A stretch of 64,000 bases of DNA from Myxococcus xanthus (lineage in GTDB: Bacteria > Myxococcota > Myxococcia > Myxococcales > Myxococcaceae): the NCBI RefSeq assembly GCF_006402735.1, contig NZ_CP017174.1:2173001-2237000 (forward strand), written 5' to 3'. Position 1 is the first letter of the stretch, and the number at the start of each line of letters is the position of its first letter. Position numbers and translations under genes: made by a program. Shown in pieces: positions 26,285 to 35,995 of this stretch. The notes under the pieces were generated by a model, which saw only the letters and a list, made by a program, of their open reading frames with translations, made no database searches and was not told the origin of the DNA.

Positions 26285-27628
26285 CTAGCCCGCCGGCGCG
26301 AAGACGAAGGGGTAGGAAACGGCTGTCTCGTCGTCGGGTTTGAAGGGGAACACCCAGCTGCGGATGGTGGTGCGGATGCAGCTGCCCACCGCCTCGCTGC
26401 CCAGGGTGTTCTCCTCGATTTCGATGTCGCCCGCGCGGCCGGACGTCTTGATGGTGAAGCGCACCACCACCTTGCCCTTGAGGTTGGGGTTCCGCTTGAG
26501 CTCCTTCTCGTAGCAACTCTGGATGGCGGCCTTGCGCGCGCGCACGTAGCGGGCCAGCGCGTCGCGGTCCACGTCCGAGCTCTCGATTTCGGGCGTGGCG
26601 TCCTGCACGCGGCCCTTCACCACCGTCTCCTTCTTGTCGCCCAGGTCCACCTTGCCGCCGCCCTGGGTGCCAATGGCGCCGATGTCCGTCACCGTGCCCG
26701 TGCCGCCGCCGCGAGGACCGCCGGGGGCGCCCACGGAGGCCTCGCGGGCCACGCCCACGCCGCCCGCGCCCGCCAGGGCCTCGGCGATGTCACCGCCGCC
26801 ACTGGCGCCGCCCAGCACGTCCGCGAAGGCACCCTGGCCGCCGCCGCTATTGGAGCCCAGAATCTTCAGCAGGCCCTTGCCGGAGACCTTCTTCACCACC
26901 TCCGCGCGGCGCTGCTGGGCGGCGTCACCCGCGGGCTTGTTCTGCGCGGGCGTGTCGTCCTTGGGCGCGGCATCGGGCTTGTCGCTCTTGGGCGCTTCGG
27001 CGGCGCCGGTGTCCGCCGGCTTGGGGGCCTCCACCGGGCGCTGGGGGATGATGGCGCGCACGAAGCGGTCATCCAGTTCGTCCAGCTCCAGCTCGGCCAC
27101 CTGCGGCGTCTCCGAGGTGATGATGAGGGCGGCGCCGGAGAAGTGGACCAGGAGCGAGGCGGCGAGGATGCCGAAGAAGACGCGGTCCATCGTCTTCCAC
27201 CGGCTGACCATGACGTCCGCGGGCAGCACCGGCTTCGCCTCGTCGGGCGGCGGCGTGACGAACTGGAAGAAGAGGGTGGCGTCACCCAGCTCCACCTTGC
27301 CGCGAGCGCTCTCCGGCAGGGGCAGGACGTGCAGGTCGCCGCGGCGGGTGGCCAGGCCCTGCGCGCGCAGGGATTCGAAGTCCACGTCGGACGAGCCCAG
27401 GTTGACGCGGCCCTTCATGTCCGGCGCGATGACGAGCTGGAACTGCTGGTTCTGGTTCTCCAGCAGGGCGAAGCGGGCGGGCCGGCCCTCGGTGGCGGGC
27501 AGGACGATGGTGTTCTTCGCGTCGTGGCCGATGGTGACCGTTTCGCGGCGGACGTGGTGCTCTTCGACGATGCGGCCGTTCTGGATGACGCCGACGCGGA
27601 GCAGCTTGTTCTGCGAGGTGGCGGCCAT
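26285..27628 (-). CDS. GltG-like protein: FHA-like domain, TM helix, AgmX/PglI C-terminus
   Basis: 447 residues from ATG 27628. Residues 8-125 look FHA-like (LLRVGVIQNGRIVEEHHVRR, VTIGHDAKNTIVLPA, VELGDATLFFQF). One membrane helix at about 149-170 (VFFGILAASLLVHFSGAALI) precedes a long periplasmic Pro/Ala/Gly-rich region. The C-terminal about 100 residues are an AgmX/PglI (TonB-like) domain: ARKAAIQSCYEKELKRNPNL, KVVVRFTIKTSGRAGDIEIE, SWVFPFKPDDETAVSYPFV. This is the GltG/PglI design of the gliding machine, where an inner-membrane protein spans the periplasm. A paralogue rather than GltG itself, since it sits beside mglBA. Confidence 0.8.
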   Translation of the reverse strand: MAATSQNKLLRVGVIQNGRIVEEHHVRRETVTIGHDAKNTIVLPATEGRPARFALLENQNQQFQLVIAPDMKGRVNLGSSDVDFESLRAQGLATRRGDLHVLPLPESARGKVELGDATLFFQFVTPPPDEAKPVLPADVMVSRWKTMDRVFFGILAASLLVHFSGAALIITSETPQVAELELDELDDRFVRAIIPQRPVEAPKPADTGAAEAPKSDKPDAAPKDDTPAQNKPAGDAAQQRRAEVVKKVSGKGLLKILGSNSGGGQGAFADVLGGASGGGDIAEALAGAGGVGVAREASVGAPGGPRGGGTGTVTDIGAIGTQGGGKVDLGDKKETVVKGRVQDATPEIESSDVDRDALARYVRARKAAIQSCYEKELKRNPNLKGKVVVRFTIKTSGRAGDIEIEENTLGSEAVGSCIRTTIRSWVFPFKPDDETAVSYPFVFAPAG

Positions 27629-27632
27629 GGGA

Positions 27633-27908
27633 CTAGAAGGGTTCCTGTTCCACGCTCTTCTCGACCTTGGGCACGAAGCTCTCGGTGCGGCTGAGGTCAT
27701 CGAAGCTCAGGTTGGAGCGCTGGAGGATGTACATGGCCTGGGGCTTCTGGATGCGTCCTTCGACGGTGATGGCTTCCAGGCGGATGACTTTGCGCGGGGC
27801 CTTCTTCGGCGACGCGGCGCCGCTGCTGGACGAGGAGGCCCGACTGGCGTCCTGGGCCAGTACGGGCGCGGCGGCGAGCAGCACGATGAGGGCGAAGGCG
27901 GAGCGCAT
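27633..27908 (-). CDS. Small periplasmic protein (GltF-like by position)
   Basis: 91 residues: signal peptide (MRSAFALIVLLAAAPVLAQ), a Ser/Ala linker, then a conserved-looking core KVIRLEAITVEGRIQKPQAM and YILQRSNLSFDDLSRTESF. It lies between the GltE-like and GltG-like genes, only four bases from the latter. GltF holds the corresponding position in the gliding cluster as I recall it; similarity is by place and size, not proven by sequence. Confidence 0.6.
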   Translation of the reverse strand: MRSAFALIVLLAAAPVLAQDASRASSSSSGAASPKKAPRKVIRLEAITVEGRIQKPQAMYILQRSNLSFDDLSRTESFVPKVEKSVEQEPF

Positions 27909-27915
27909 GGCGGAT

Positions 27916-29403
27916 TTACTGGGAGTCGGTGGTGAGTCTACCCGAGCCGGTGGGCACCGGGGCAGCGGACGCGCCGTCCGGTGACGGTGCCGGGCTGCTT
28001 GGGGCGGAGGTGGTGGAAGGTGAGGCGCCAGGCGCCGCGACGCGCGTGCCCGGCTCCGGGTTGGACACCGAGGGGGCGGGCGGTGTTCCCTCGGGAGGCC
28101 TGGCCTCGGCGGCTTTCTGCGCCTCGGCGGCCTTTCGGAGCTGGTCTTTCTGCTCGCGCTCCAGGCGCCGCTCCTCGCGGTCGATGAGCTTGCGCGCGTC
28201 CTTCACGTACTGGGGGATGCGTTCGTCGCGTCCGCCGCGCGCCTGGTAGTTGTCGAAGTGGGTGAGGGCCGTCTTGTAGCGCTTCAGCGGCTCCATCCCC
28301 GGCGGCTCCACGTCGAGGTAGAGGATGGCCAGGTTGAAGTACGCGTCCGCGGCGCCCGGCATCAGCAGCAGCACCTGTTCGTATTCGGCGCGGGCTCGCG
28401 CGAAGTTCCCCTGGCCCCGGTGAGCGTTGCCCAGGTTGAGGCGGGCCGACGCGAAGTCCGGCGCGGCGCGCACCGCGGCCTCCAGCTCGGTGACGGCGGC
28501 CGCGTAGTCCTGTGCCTCGTTGAGCATGGCGCCGAAGTTGTTGCGCGCCTCCGCGAAGTCGGGCCGCAGCTGCGCGGCCGTTTTGAAGGACTCCAGGGCC
28601 TGGGGACGCGAGTCGAGCGCCAGGTACACCAGCCCCAGCGCGTTGTGCGTGGCCGCGTCCTTCGGGTCGATGGCGCGGGCGTTCTCCAGCACCATGCGTG
28701 CCAGCTCGTGCTTGCCCTCGCGGTAGTAGACCTGCGCCAGCACCTGCATGGCGCGCACGTGCCGCTCGTCCCCCTTCAGCGCCTCCTTGGCCTCGGCCGA
28801 GGCCGCGGCGTGGTTCTTCGCCTGGAGCAGGGTGATGGCCAGCGCGGTGCGCAGCGTGACCGAGTCCGGATGGGACGACAGCCGCTCGCGCAGCTCGGCC
28901 TCCAGCTTCGCCGTGCGGCCGGTGCGGCCATACAGGCGGGCCAGGCAGTCCCACGCGGACTGCTGCTCGGGGGCCACGTCCAGTGCCTTGCGGTAGGAGC
29001 GCTCCGCGTCCGCGGTCTTTCCCAGCCGTTCCTGGACGATGCCCAGGTTCGTCCACGCGTAGTCCAGCTTCGGGTCCAGCTCGACCAGGGTGCGCAGCGC
29101 CGCTTCGGCCGCGGTCAGCTCCCCCCGGCGAGCGATCTCCACTGCCTCGACGAAGTCACGCTCAGTGCCGCGCGGCGCTTCCGGGCGGGGCAGGGGCGGC
29201 GACGCTGGCGACTGCGCCTCCGCGGTGGCGCCCTCGTCCGGCGGTGGCGCGGCGGTGGTGCTCGCCTCCTCGGCGGCGGAGGTCTCCTCGGGCGTTGGCC
29301 GGGTGGCGGCGGGTGTGGTGGCGCACGCGGACAGCCAGAGGCTGGAGGCCAGCACCACGGAGGTCAGCGCGCGGGCGCACGAAAGACGCGGGCCAGGACT
29401 CAC
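27916..29403 (-). CDS. TPR lipoprotein, GltE/AglT-like
   Basis: 495 residues from GTG 29403, overlapping the upstream stop (GTGA). The signal SVVLASSLWLSACATTP gives a lipidated Cys. After a Pro/Glu-rich linker come about seven TPRs (WTNLGIVQERLGKTADAERS, THNALGLVYLALDSRPQALE, ARLNLGNAHRGQGNFARARA, AYFNLAILYLDVEPPG), a charged helix (REERRLEREQKDQLRKAAE) and a disordered tail. GltE/AglT is a TPR outer-membrane lipoprotein of the gliding complex, and this gene keeps the D-E-F-G order. Probably a periplasm-facing scaffold. Confidence 0.75.
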   Translation of the reverse strand: MSPGPRLSCARALTSVVLASSLWLSACATTPAATRPTPEETSAAEEASTTAAPPPDEGATAEAQSPASPPLPRPEAPRGTERDFVEAVEIARRGELTAAEAALRTLVELDPKLDYAWTNLGIVQERLGKTADAERSYRKALDVAPEQQSAWDCLARLYGRTGRTAKLEAELRERLSSHPDSVTLRTALAITLLQAKNHAAASAEAKEALKGDERHVRAMQVLAQVYYREGKHELARMVLENARAIDPKDAATHNALGLVYLALDSRPQALESFKTAAQLRPDFAEARNNFGAMLNEAQDYAAAVTELEAAVRAAPDFASARLNLGNAHRGQGNFARARAEYEQVLLLMPGAADAYFNLAILYLDVEPPGMEPLKRYKTALTHFDNYQARGGRDERIPQYVKDARKLIDREERRLEREQKDQLRKAAEAQKAAEARPPEGTPPAPSVSNPEPGTRVAAPGASPSTTSAPSSPAPSPDGASAAPVPTGSGRLTTDSQ

Positions 29404-32400
29404 TTCGTTCCCTCCCCGGACAGGCGCGGGCCTTCTTGCGGCGTCGAGCGCACGGGCCCGGTGATGCTGCCCACCAGCCCATCCGGGTAGGTGGCGTCCG
29501 CGGCCAGCGCCTGCTTGGGCTCCTTGAGCACCGGGTACTCCTTGGGCCGGAAGCGGTTGAGGGACTCCAGCGTGCGGCGCGTCCACTCGTTGGAGAGGCG
29601 GTTCTTCCGTGCCTCGGCCAGCGTGGCGGCGTAGCTCTCCACGGCGGCCTCTTCCAGCGACGTGGTCTGCTGGACCAGCGCGTCCTGGTAGACGACCACC
29701 GCCTCCTCGCCCATCCGCTTCACCTCCACCGGGACGGGCGTCTCGATGATGGTGTTGGCGAAGCGCTCCAGCGCGTAGCCCCGGCGGTAGAGCGCGGCCA
29801 GCGTCCACTCCAGCTGCTTGTACGGGTAGACGCGCGCGTACGCGGTGTTGACGGACTTCACGCCGTTGCGCTTCGCCGTGAAGCTGCGCTCCAGCGCCTT
29901 GCCCTTGCCGCCAATCTTCAGCTTGTCGAACTTCTGGAACTCCAGCTCGGCCAGCTGGAAGCGGCTGTAGGCGGCGGCATCCGCGGCCAGTGGATGCGTG
30001 TCCGGCTGGAGCTTGCGCCGGTCGAACTCCGCGGCGGAGCGCTCCCATGCGTTCTGGGCTTCGCGCGTGCTGCCCAGCTTCTGGTGGGCGTCGCCCATGC
30101 GCCGGTGCGCGTCCACCACCAGCTCCGCCTGTCCGGACTGCGAGGCGAACTTGCGCACGAACTCCTGCAGCGCGCGGACCTCGCCACGGGGGTTGCCCTG
30201 CTTCTCGTAGATGATGGCGGCGCGGTACTGATTCTTGGGCGCGTCTTCCGCCTTGGGGAACAGGTCCGCGTAGCGCATGAAGGCGGCGGCCGCCTCCGGG
30301 TAGCGCTGCTGGCCTTCCAACAGGCGCGCCGCGTTGAAGAGCGCCGCCTCCCGGTCCTTCGAGTCCGGGTAGTCCTTCACCAGCTTCTGGTAGCTGACGA
30401 CGGCCTTGTCGAAGTCGTAGGAGTTCTCCGCGTTCACCGCCACGCGGAACAGCGCCCCGCCGGCCAGCGGTGACGATGGGTATTCGCGGAAGATGCGCTC
30501 GTACAGCTTCAACGCGGAGTCGAAGCGGCGCGTGTTCTCATGCGCCACCGCGGCGTTGTTGAGGGCCTTGTCCGCGAACTCGTGGCGGGGCGACTCGTCC
30601 ACCAGCTCGATGTACTTCGACGCGGCCTCTTCGTACTTCGACTCGGCCATGAGCTGGTCGGCGAGCTTGAAGCGGCCGGCGAGCTTGAACTTCACCAGTT
30701 GCTTGTGCAGGTCGCTGGACGGGTCGATGACCTTGTCGTTGCTGGCCAGCCGCGCGCTGACGGACTCCACGCTCCGCCAGTCCTCGTCGATGAGGAAGGT
30801 CTCGATGGTGAGGTTGGTGGCGTAGCGGGCCACCTCGTGGCTCGGGTACGCCTGGATGATGGCCTCGAAGCGGCGGCGCGCCTCGGGAAAGTCGTCGTGC
30901 GAGTAGTACAGCTCCGCGGCCTGGTAGGCGATGCCGGGCGCCTTCTCGCCAGCGGGCAGCAGGGCCACGTAGGCGTCCGCGGCGGCCACCAGCTTCTGCT
31001 CGGTGGGCGCGAAGGGGCGGGGCTTCACCGCCTGGCCCTGGGGACGCTCCGTCGAGCGCAGCGTCTTGGACTCCGGCACCGTGCCCGCCTGGATGTCCAG
31101 CGTGAGCTGCTTCTGCCACGCGAGCATCGCGTTGAGGGCCGCGTCCGGGCGGTGCTTGTTGGCCGCGTCCGTGTCGCGCACCTCTTCATAGGCGCGCGCG
31201 GCGGCGGCGAACTGGAAGGCGTTGTAGAGGCACTCCGCGTAATAGAAGCGCATGTCGCCCGCGCTCTTCGTCCGCGGGAAGCGCTCCAGGTACGTGCCAT
31301 ACGCGCGGGCGGCGATGTCGAAGGCGCTCCGGGCCTGCTCGAACTTGCCCTCCTGCTTGAAGACCAGGGCTTGCTGATGGTGGTAGGTGGCGCTGCCGTA
31401 CAGGCTGCGCTCGGCCAGCGCGTTGGCGCGGGCGATGGCCGCCGTGTCGCCCTTGTTCTTCTCGTACCAGGCGCCGCCGGGCTGGTAGAGGTTGGCCAGG
31501 GCCTCGGACTCGGTGAAGGACAGGCCCAGCATGCGGTCCCGCTCGTAGGCCTGGACGATGCGCTGCTGCACCATGGGCGCGTCCGGCGCGTCCGGCGCCT
31601 TCTGCAGCACCCGGCGATAGGCCTCGATGGCCGGCGCGTGCTTCGTCTGGTCGAAGTAGACGTTGCCCAATCGCTGGTACACCTCGGCCTCGTAGTGGCG
31701 CGGGCCACGCTCCGCGAAGAGCGCTTCTGCCCGGGCGATGCCGCCCCACGTGTCGTCCGCCAGGGAGATGGCGACGTACTGGAGTGCTTCCTCGCGCAGG
31801 TCGCCGCCGGCCGTCGCGTCGCCCTTCGCCACGCGCTGGGCATCGTAGAACTCCACCAGCGTCAGGAAGGACGCCACCGCCGGCTCGAAGCGGTCCATGC
31901 GGTAGTACGTCCAGCCGAGCTTGTAGAGCGCCTTGTCGTAGAGCGGGTGCGAGGCGTCGCGCGTGGCGGCCTCGTAGGCCTGCGCGGCCTTGGGCAGGGC
32001 CTGCGGGTCCTCGTAGTTGTCGAACCAGTACTCGCCGATGCGCACCCAGGACTCGGTGGCGAAGCGGCTCTGCGGGTAGCGGGCGAGAAGCTGCTGGTAC
32101 GCGTGAAGGCTGTCGTCGTACTGGTCCTGCTTCTCCAGGCAGTAGGCCAGCAGGTACCAGGCGCCGTCGTTGAGGCGGTAGTCCGGAAAGGTGGCCAGCA
32201 GCTTGCGGTAGAGCGCGATGGAGGGCGCGTAGTCCACGCGCGGCTCGGTGGGGAACTCCGCGTCCGGGTTCTTGTCGTGCGCCTCCAGCCGCTCCGCGTA
32301 GTCCCGCATCGCCAGCAGGTGGTCGTCCGACGAGCGCTCGTAATACAGCTCCGCCAGGCGGAACATCACGTCCGGCGTGAAGCGCGGCTCGGTGGGGTAG

Positions 32401-32735
32401 CGGCGCAGGAACTCCTCGAACCGGGCGATGGCGTCCAGCCGCTCGCGGCGCTCCTGGGCCTCCAGGTCCTTGATGCGCTTCTCGTAGGAGGCCGCCAGCG
32501 CGCCACGCTTCTGCTCGTAGCGCTGCTCCACCAGCTCCTGCACCTCGCGGTGGAACTCGCGCGCCTCGGACTCGTAGAGCTCCAGCGCGCTGCTCACCTC
32601 CTGGAACAGCGCCTCCTGTTCGGGCGTGCGACCCATGCCCTGGAGGTAGGGGGACGCGGGCGCGGCGGGAGCCTCCGCGGCGGAGGCGGGGCCACCCAGG
32701 GCGAGCAGCGCGGCGAGGAGACGGGAGCGCATCAC
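29400..32735 (-). CDS. Large periplasmic TPR protein, GltD/AgmU-like
   Basis: 1,111 residues; the start is GTG 32735 or ATG 32732, both overlapping the upstream stop. Signal peptide MMRSRLLAALLALGGPASAA. The rest is almost entirely TPR-type helical hairpins (PDVMFRLAELYYERSSDDHL, GAWYLLAYCLEKQDQYDDSL, YEAEVYQRLGNVYFDQTKHA, GALFRVAVNAENSYDFDKAV, RAAIIYEKQGNPRGEVRALQ). AgmU/GltD is a giant periplasmic TPR protein of similar size in the gliding complex, and gene order supports the match. It probably forms the periplasmic body of the machine. Confidence 0.75.
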   Translation of the reverse strand: MMRSRLLAALLALGGPASAAEAPAAPASPYLQGMGRTPEQEALFQEVSSALELYESEAREFHREVQELVEQRYEQKRGALAASYEKRIKDLEAQERRERLDAIARFEEFLRRYPTEPRFTPDVMFRLAELYYERSSDDHLLAMRDYAERLEAHDKNPDAEFPTEPRVDYAPSIALYRKLLATFPDYRLNDGAWYLLAYCLEKQDQYDDSLHAYQQLLARYPQSRFATESWVRIGEYWFDNYEDPQALPKAAQAYEAATRDASHPLYDKALYKLGWTYYRMDRFEPAVASFLTLVEFYDAQRVAKGDATAGGDLREEALQYVAISLADDTWGGIARAEALFAERGPRHYEAEVYQRLGNVYFDQTKHAPAIEAYRRVLQKAPDAPDAPMVQQRIVQAYERDRMLGLSFTESEALANLYQPGGAWYEKNKGDTAAIARANALAERSLYGSATYHHQQALVFKQEGKFEQARSAFDIAARAYGTYLERFPRTKSAGDMRFYYAECLYNAFQFAAAARAYEEVRDTDAANKHRPDAALNAMLAWQKQLTLDIQAGTVPESKTLRSTERPQGQAVKPRPFAPTEQKLVAAADAYVALLPAGEKAPGIAYQAAELYYSHDDFPEARRRFEAIIQAYPSHEVARYATNLTIETFLIDEDWRSVESVSARLASNDKVIDPSSDLHKQLVKFKLAGRFKLADQLMAESKYEEAASKYIELVDESPRHEFADKALNNAAVAHENTRRFDSALKLYERIFREYPSSPLAGGALFRVAVNAENSYDFDKAVVSYQKLVKDYPDSKDREAALFNAARLLEGQQRYPEAAAAFMRYADLFPKAEDAPKNQYRAAIIYEKQGNPRGEVRALQEFVRKFASQSGQAELVVDAHRRMGDAHQKLGSTREAQNAWERSAAEFDRRKLQPDTHPLAADAAAYSRFQLAELEFQKFDKLKIGGKGKALERSFTAKRNGVKSVNTAYARVYPYKQLEWTLAALYRRGYALERFANTIIETPVPVEVKRMGEEAVVVYQDALVQQTTSLEEAAVESYAATLAEARKNRLSNEWTRRTLESLNRFRPKEYPVLKEPKQALAADATYPDGLVGSITGPVRSTPQEGPRLSGEGTK

Positions 32736-35161
32736 TCCTTCACCTCGGACAGGACGTCCTGGAACTCGGCGTCCAGCTCGCGCAGGGCCTCGTCCTTCTG
32801 CGTGGAGAGCGTCTGGATGGCCGTCGTCTTGTCCTGCTTCTCGTTGAAGGCCACGTCCACCACGCCCACGTCCGCCTTGAGCACCAGGTCGTAGAACTGC
32901 TGCCGCACGCGGCGGATGCTGTCGTAGGCGATGCGGCCCACCAACTGTTTGGCGTCACCGGAGACGGTGGCGACTTCGGCCTCGTAGCGCTCCAGGAGCT
33001 GCTGCTCGGCCACGACCTTCTCGCGGATGACGCGGCCCCGGCTCTCCAACCGCTCGCGCACCACGTTCCGGGCCGTCGTCACGCGTCCACGCAGGCCGTC
33101 CAGCCGGCCGCGCACGCCCTGGGTGCGCCGCAGCGTGGCCAGGACCTCCGCGTCCGCCCGGGGCTCCGCTTCGCGCAGGATGGCGTGCTCGCGCCGCAGG
33201 GAATCTGCATAGGCGATGCGGATGGCGCGCTCGCCGGCCAGGGTGGTGTCCACGGCGTTGCGCTCGTCCGCCAGCCGCGCGCGCGTGGCGGTCAGCTCCG
33301 CCTTGAGGTCCTTCAGCGTCTGGACCTCGGCCTGCAACTGCAGCAGGAACTCGCGCTCCTCGTCCGGAGGCGTCTGCCGGTGAGTCCGCGAGTCATCCAC
33401 CCACTTGCGTATCGAGGCGGCGATGGCATTGAGCGACTGAAGCTCGAAGTCGAGCCGGTGGGCCTCGCGGTCCAACACATCCACGCGCCGCTGCATGCGC
33501 TCGCGGCGGTCCTCCAGCGTCTTCAGCGAGGTGGGCAGCGCGGAGAAGCGGCGCTCCAGGGCTTCACGCGCGTGCTGCGCCTCCGTCAGCCGCGCCAGCT
33601 CGGCGGGCGTGAGCACGGCCTGCATCGCGAGCGTCTCTACCCGCACCAACTCCGCCTCCGCCTGGGTGAGGGCGGTGTCGACCGCGTCCGCGCGCGTGTT
33701 GGCTTCCTGCAGCTCCGGGAAGGTCTCCAGGCCGCGCGTGTCCAGGGCGTGGAGGATGCGCTGGGCAATGGCCGCGGCCTCGCTCCGGCCCCGGCGACCG
33801 CTGTCGATGTCCTCCACCAGCCGCACCGCGTCCGCCACCTCGCGCTGCGTGGTGGCGTACTTCAGCACCAGATGCGGCAGCACCGTGCGCATGTCCAGCG
33901 GGCCGTCCGCGCGCACCAGCAGCCGGTCGAAGTACGCCACCGGGTCGCTGTGTGAGCTCAGCAGCGCGTCCACCTGCTCCCTGGGGGGCCGGAAGGTGTC
34001 GATGACCTGGGTATAGGTGTCGGTCGCCTCGTCATACCGGCGCAGCTTCTGGAGCAGGTTGCCCTGGAGGATGCGGCCTTCGGCCGCGAGCTGCGAGTCG
34101 GGCGCCACCAGCAGGAGGATGTCGATGGCGTTCTTTGCCTGCTGGTAGTGGCCCCGGCGCACGTGGACCCAGGCGGATTCGTAGAGGGAGTCGGGGAAGG
34201 ACTCGCTGTCACGCGGCACCTGGCCGTAGCGGTCCAGCGCGTCGTCGAAGCGGCCCGTCTCGTACAGCAGCCGCCCCAATGACATCAGCGCCAGCTCGCG
34301 CACGCGGCGGGCTTCCTCCTCGGGCGTGGGCGCGGAGCGGCGAGGACCCGTTCTGCCCGGAGCGGCCTGTGCGGCCTGGGCGGAGGGCGGGGTGGCCAGC
34401 TGCTGGAAGCGGGTGATGGCCGCGGGCAGGTCACCTTCCTGCACGGACAACACGCCCAGGTGGTAGGCGGCCTGGAGCCGGAAGGCGCCGCTGGGCGACT
34501 GCGCCAGAGGCGTGAAGGCGGCGCGGGCCTGGGCGATGCGGTCCGCCGGAGACAGGTCCGTGCGCCGGAACAGCCACTTCGCGTGGACGTAGGCAATCTC
34601 CGGGGGCAGCTGCCCACCGGACAGCGCGCGGGCCTGCGCCACGTAGGCCTCGACACCCTCGAAGTAATTGAGGCGGCCGGCCACCGTCAGGTAGCGCGAC
34701 AGGGCCTCGCGGTAGTGCCCGGAAGTCGGGGGCAGGGCCAGCAGCTCGCGCAGATACAGGCGCGCGCCAATGTCGTTGCGCTGCTCCAGGAGCGAGTCCG
34801 CCAGGTAGAACAGCGCGTCCGGATAGCGCGGATGCGGGCGGAAGCGCGGGTCGCTCACCAGGTCATAGAAGAGGACGGAGGCCGCCGGCCAGTCGCCCAG
34901 CAGGTAGTGGATTTCGCCGTCGGAGAAGCGGCGCGCGAGGGCGTCGTCGTCACTGGGTTCGGCGCGCTGGGTGAACTGCGTCTCCACGAAGTGGAGGTTC
35001 TCCTCGACGCCGAGCAGTCCCGTCTCCACCGCGTCGAGCCGCGGCGACAAGTCGCGCGCGGTCGGCGGGGGCGCGGGCACCTGCGCGGGCTCGGCGGAAC
35101 GGACAGCCGCCGGCCCCAGCAGGGCCGCCGCGAGAGCGAGGGCACGGAGTGACGCGTTCAC
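32732..35161 (-). CDS. Large periplasmic TPR plus coiled-coil protein
   Basis: 809 residues with a signal peptide (LRALALAAALLGPAAVRSAE). Residues about 70-420 carry TPR-like hairpins (FSDGEIHYLLGDWPAASVLF, FRLQAAYHLGVLSVQEGDLP, LALMSLGRLLYETGRFDDAL, AAEGRILQGNLLQKLRRYDE). Residues about 430-800 are long coiled coils rich in Arg/Glu/Leu (LTEAQHAREALERRFSALPT, LQLQAEVQTLKDLKAELTAT). A stalk or spacer role is a fair reading. It overlaps the next gene, so the two are translationally coupled. I know no exact Glt counterpart. Confidence 0.72.
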   Translation of the reverse strand: MNASLRALALAAALLGPAAVRSAEPAQVPAPPPTARDLSPRLDAVETGLLGVEENLHFVETQFTQRAEPSDDDALARRFSDGEIHYLLGDWPAASVLFYDLVSDPRFRPHPRYPDALFYLADSLLEQRNDIGARLYLRELLALPPTSGHYREALSRYLTVAGRLNYFEGVEAYVAQARALSGGQLPPEIAYVHAKWLFRRTDLSPADRIAQARAAFTPLAQSPSGAFRLQAAYHLGVLSVQEGDLPAAITRFQQLATPPSAQAAQAAPGRTGPRRSAPTPEEEARRVRELALMSLGRLLYETGRFDDALDRYGQVPRDSESFPDSLYESAWVHVRRGHYQQAKNAIDILLLVAPDSQLAAEGRILQGNLLQKLRRYDEATDTYTQVIDTFRPPREQVDALLSSHSDPVAYFDRLLVRADGPLDMRTVLPHLVLKYATTQREVADAVRLVEDIDSGRRGRSEAAAIAQRILHALDTRGLETFPELQEANTRADAVDTALTQAEAELVRVETLAMQAVLTPAELARLTEAQHAREALERRFSALPTSLKTLEDRRERMQRRVDVLDREAHRLDFELQSLNAIAASIRKWVDDSRTHRQTPPDEEREFLLQLQAEVQTLKDLKAELTATRARLADERNAVDTTLAGERAIRIAYADSLRREHAILREAEPRADAEVLATLRRTQGVRGRLDGLRGRVTTARNVVRERLESRGRVIREKVVAEQQLLERYEAEVATVSGDAKQLVGRIAYDSIRRVRQQFYDLVLKADVGVVDVAFNEKQDKTTAIQTLSTQKDEALRELDAEFQDVLSEVKE

Positions 35162-35172
35162 CGTCTGGCCCT

Positions 35173-35874
35173 CTACTGCCCGGGAGTGGAGCGGGTGACG
35201 GGCGGCGGGGCGGGCGCGGCCTTGCGGCCCGACTCACGAGCGACGGAGACGTCGTAGCGCACCGCGGGCCGGTCCTTCAGGTCCGTGGTGATGCCGCCTT
35301 GCTCGTAGCCCACCACGTGCACGGTGGATGTCTTCCCCGGCTCCGCGCTGAAGGTGTAGCTGGACTGCACCTTGAACTTGTAGCCCTCCAGGTAGCTGAA
35401 CACTCCGTAGCCATTGCCCCGGTACACGAGGCGCACGGCGAGCTGGTGCTGCCCGGGGACGATGCGGCCGTTGAAGACCTCGAAGAGCTCTCGCTTGCCC
35501 AGGTCCGTCTGGCCCTCTTCATCCACCTGCGTGTAGACGGGCGCGCCGTCGAGCGCGTAGGCCACCGACTCCAGTTCGAAGGAGCCGCCCATCTCGTTCT
35601 TGTGGATGATGACGGCGCGAGCGCCAGTGGAGACGTCACCGCCCAGCACCGTCTCCTGCAGCAGCAGCAGGCGCGCCTTGGAGCGGTAGATTTTCTCCTT
35701 CAGGTCGACGACGTTCTCCTCCAGCGTCTTCACGCGGGTGTCGAACGCCTCGTCCGCGGTCGTCGCGGCCTGTGCCGAGGGAGGAGCGGATGCGGCGGGC
35801 TCCTGCGCGAGCGCCGGCCCACAGAGGGCGGCGCCCAGCAGGGCGAGGAGCGGGAAGGTGGCGGCGACACGCAC
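35173..35874 (-). CDS. Periplasmic accessory protein of the mgl-linked cluster
   Basis: 233 residues: signal peptide (AATFPLLALLGAALCGPALA), Ala-rich linker, a short coiled coil (DTRVKTLEENVVDLKEKIYR) and a beta-sandwich-like body (SFELESVAYALDGAPVYTQV, QHQLAVRLVYRGNGYGVFSY, LEGYKFKVQSSYTFSAEPGK). Eleven bases separate it from the downstream gene; 121 bases separate it from mglA. Similar proteins seem to accompany myxobacterial Glt/Nfs TPR genes, but I cannot name the family. Probably a structural partner of the TPR proteins. Confidence 0.65.
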   Translation of the reverse strand: MRVAATFPLLALLGAALCGPALAQEPAASAPPSAQAATTADEAFDTRVKTLEENVVDLKEKIYRSKARLLLLQETVLGGDVSTGARAVIIHKNEMGGSFELESVAYALDGAPVYTQVDEEGQTDLGKRELFEVFNGRIVPGQHQLAVRLVYRGNGYGVFSYLEGYKFKVQSSYTFSAEPGKTSTVHVVGYEQGGITTDLKDRPAVRYDVSVARESGRKAAPAPPPVTRSTPGQ

Positions 35875-35995
35875 GGTACGACCTCAGTGGGCAGACGGTC
35901 CGACCTGACGGCAAGGGAGGACATAGCACCCTTGCCTGTAGGACGTCTTGCCACGCCGTGGGCGGGGACCGGGGTCGCCCGCCTGGGCGCTTGCT

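Noticed and set aside
30540-32894. 784-codon plus-strand frame
   Set aside because: Antisense to the GltD-like TPR gene.
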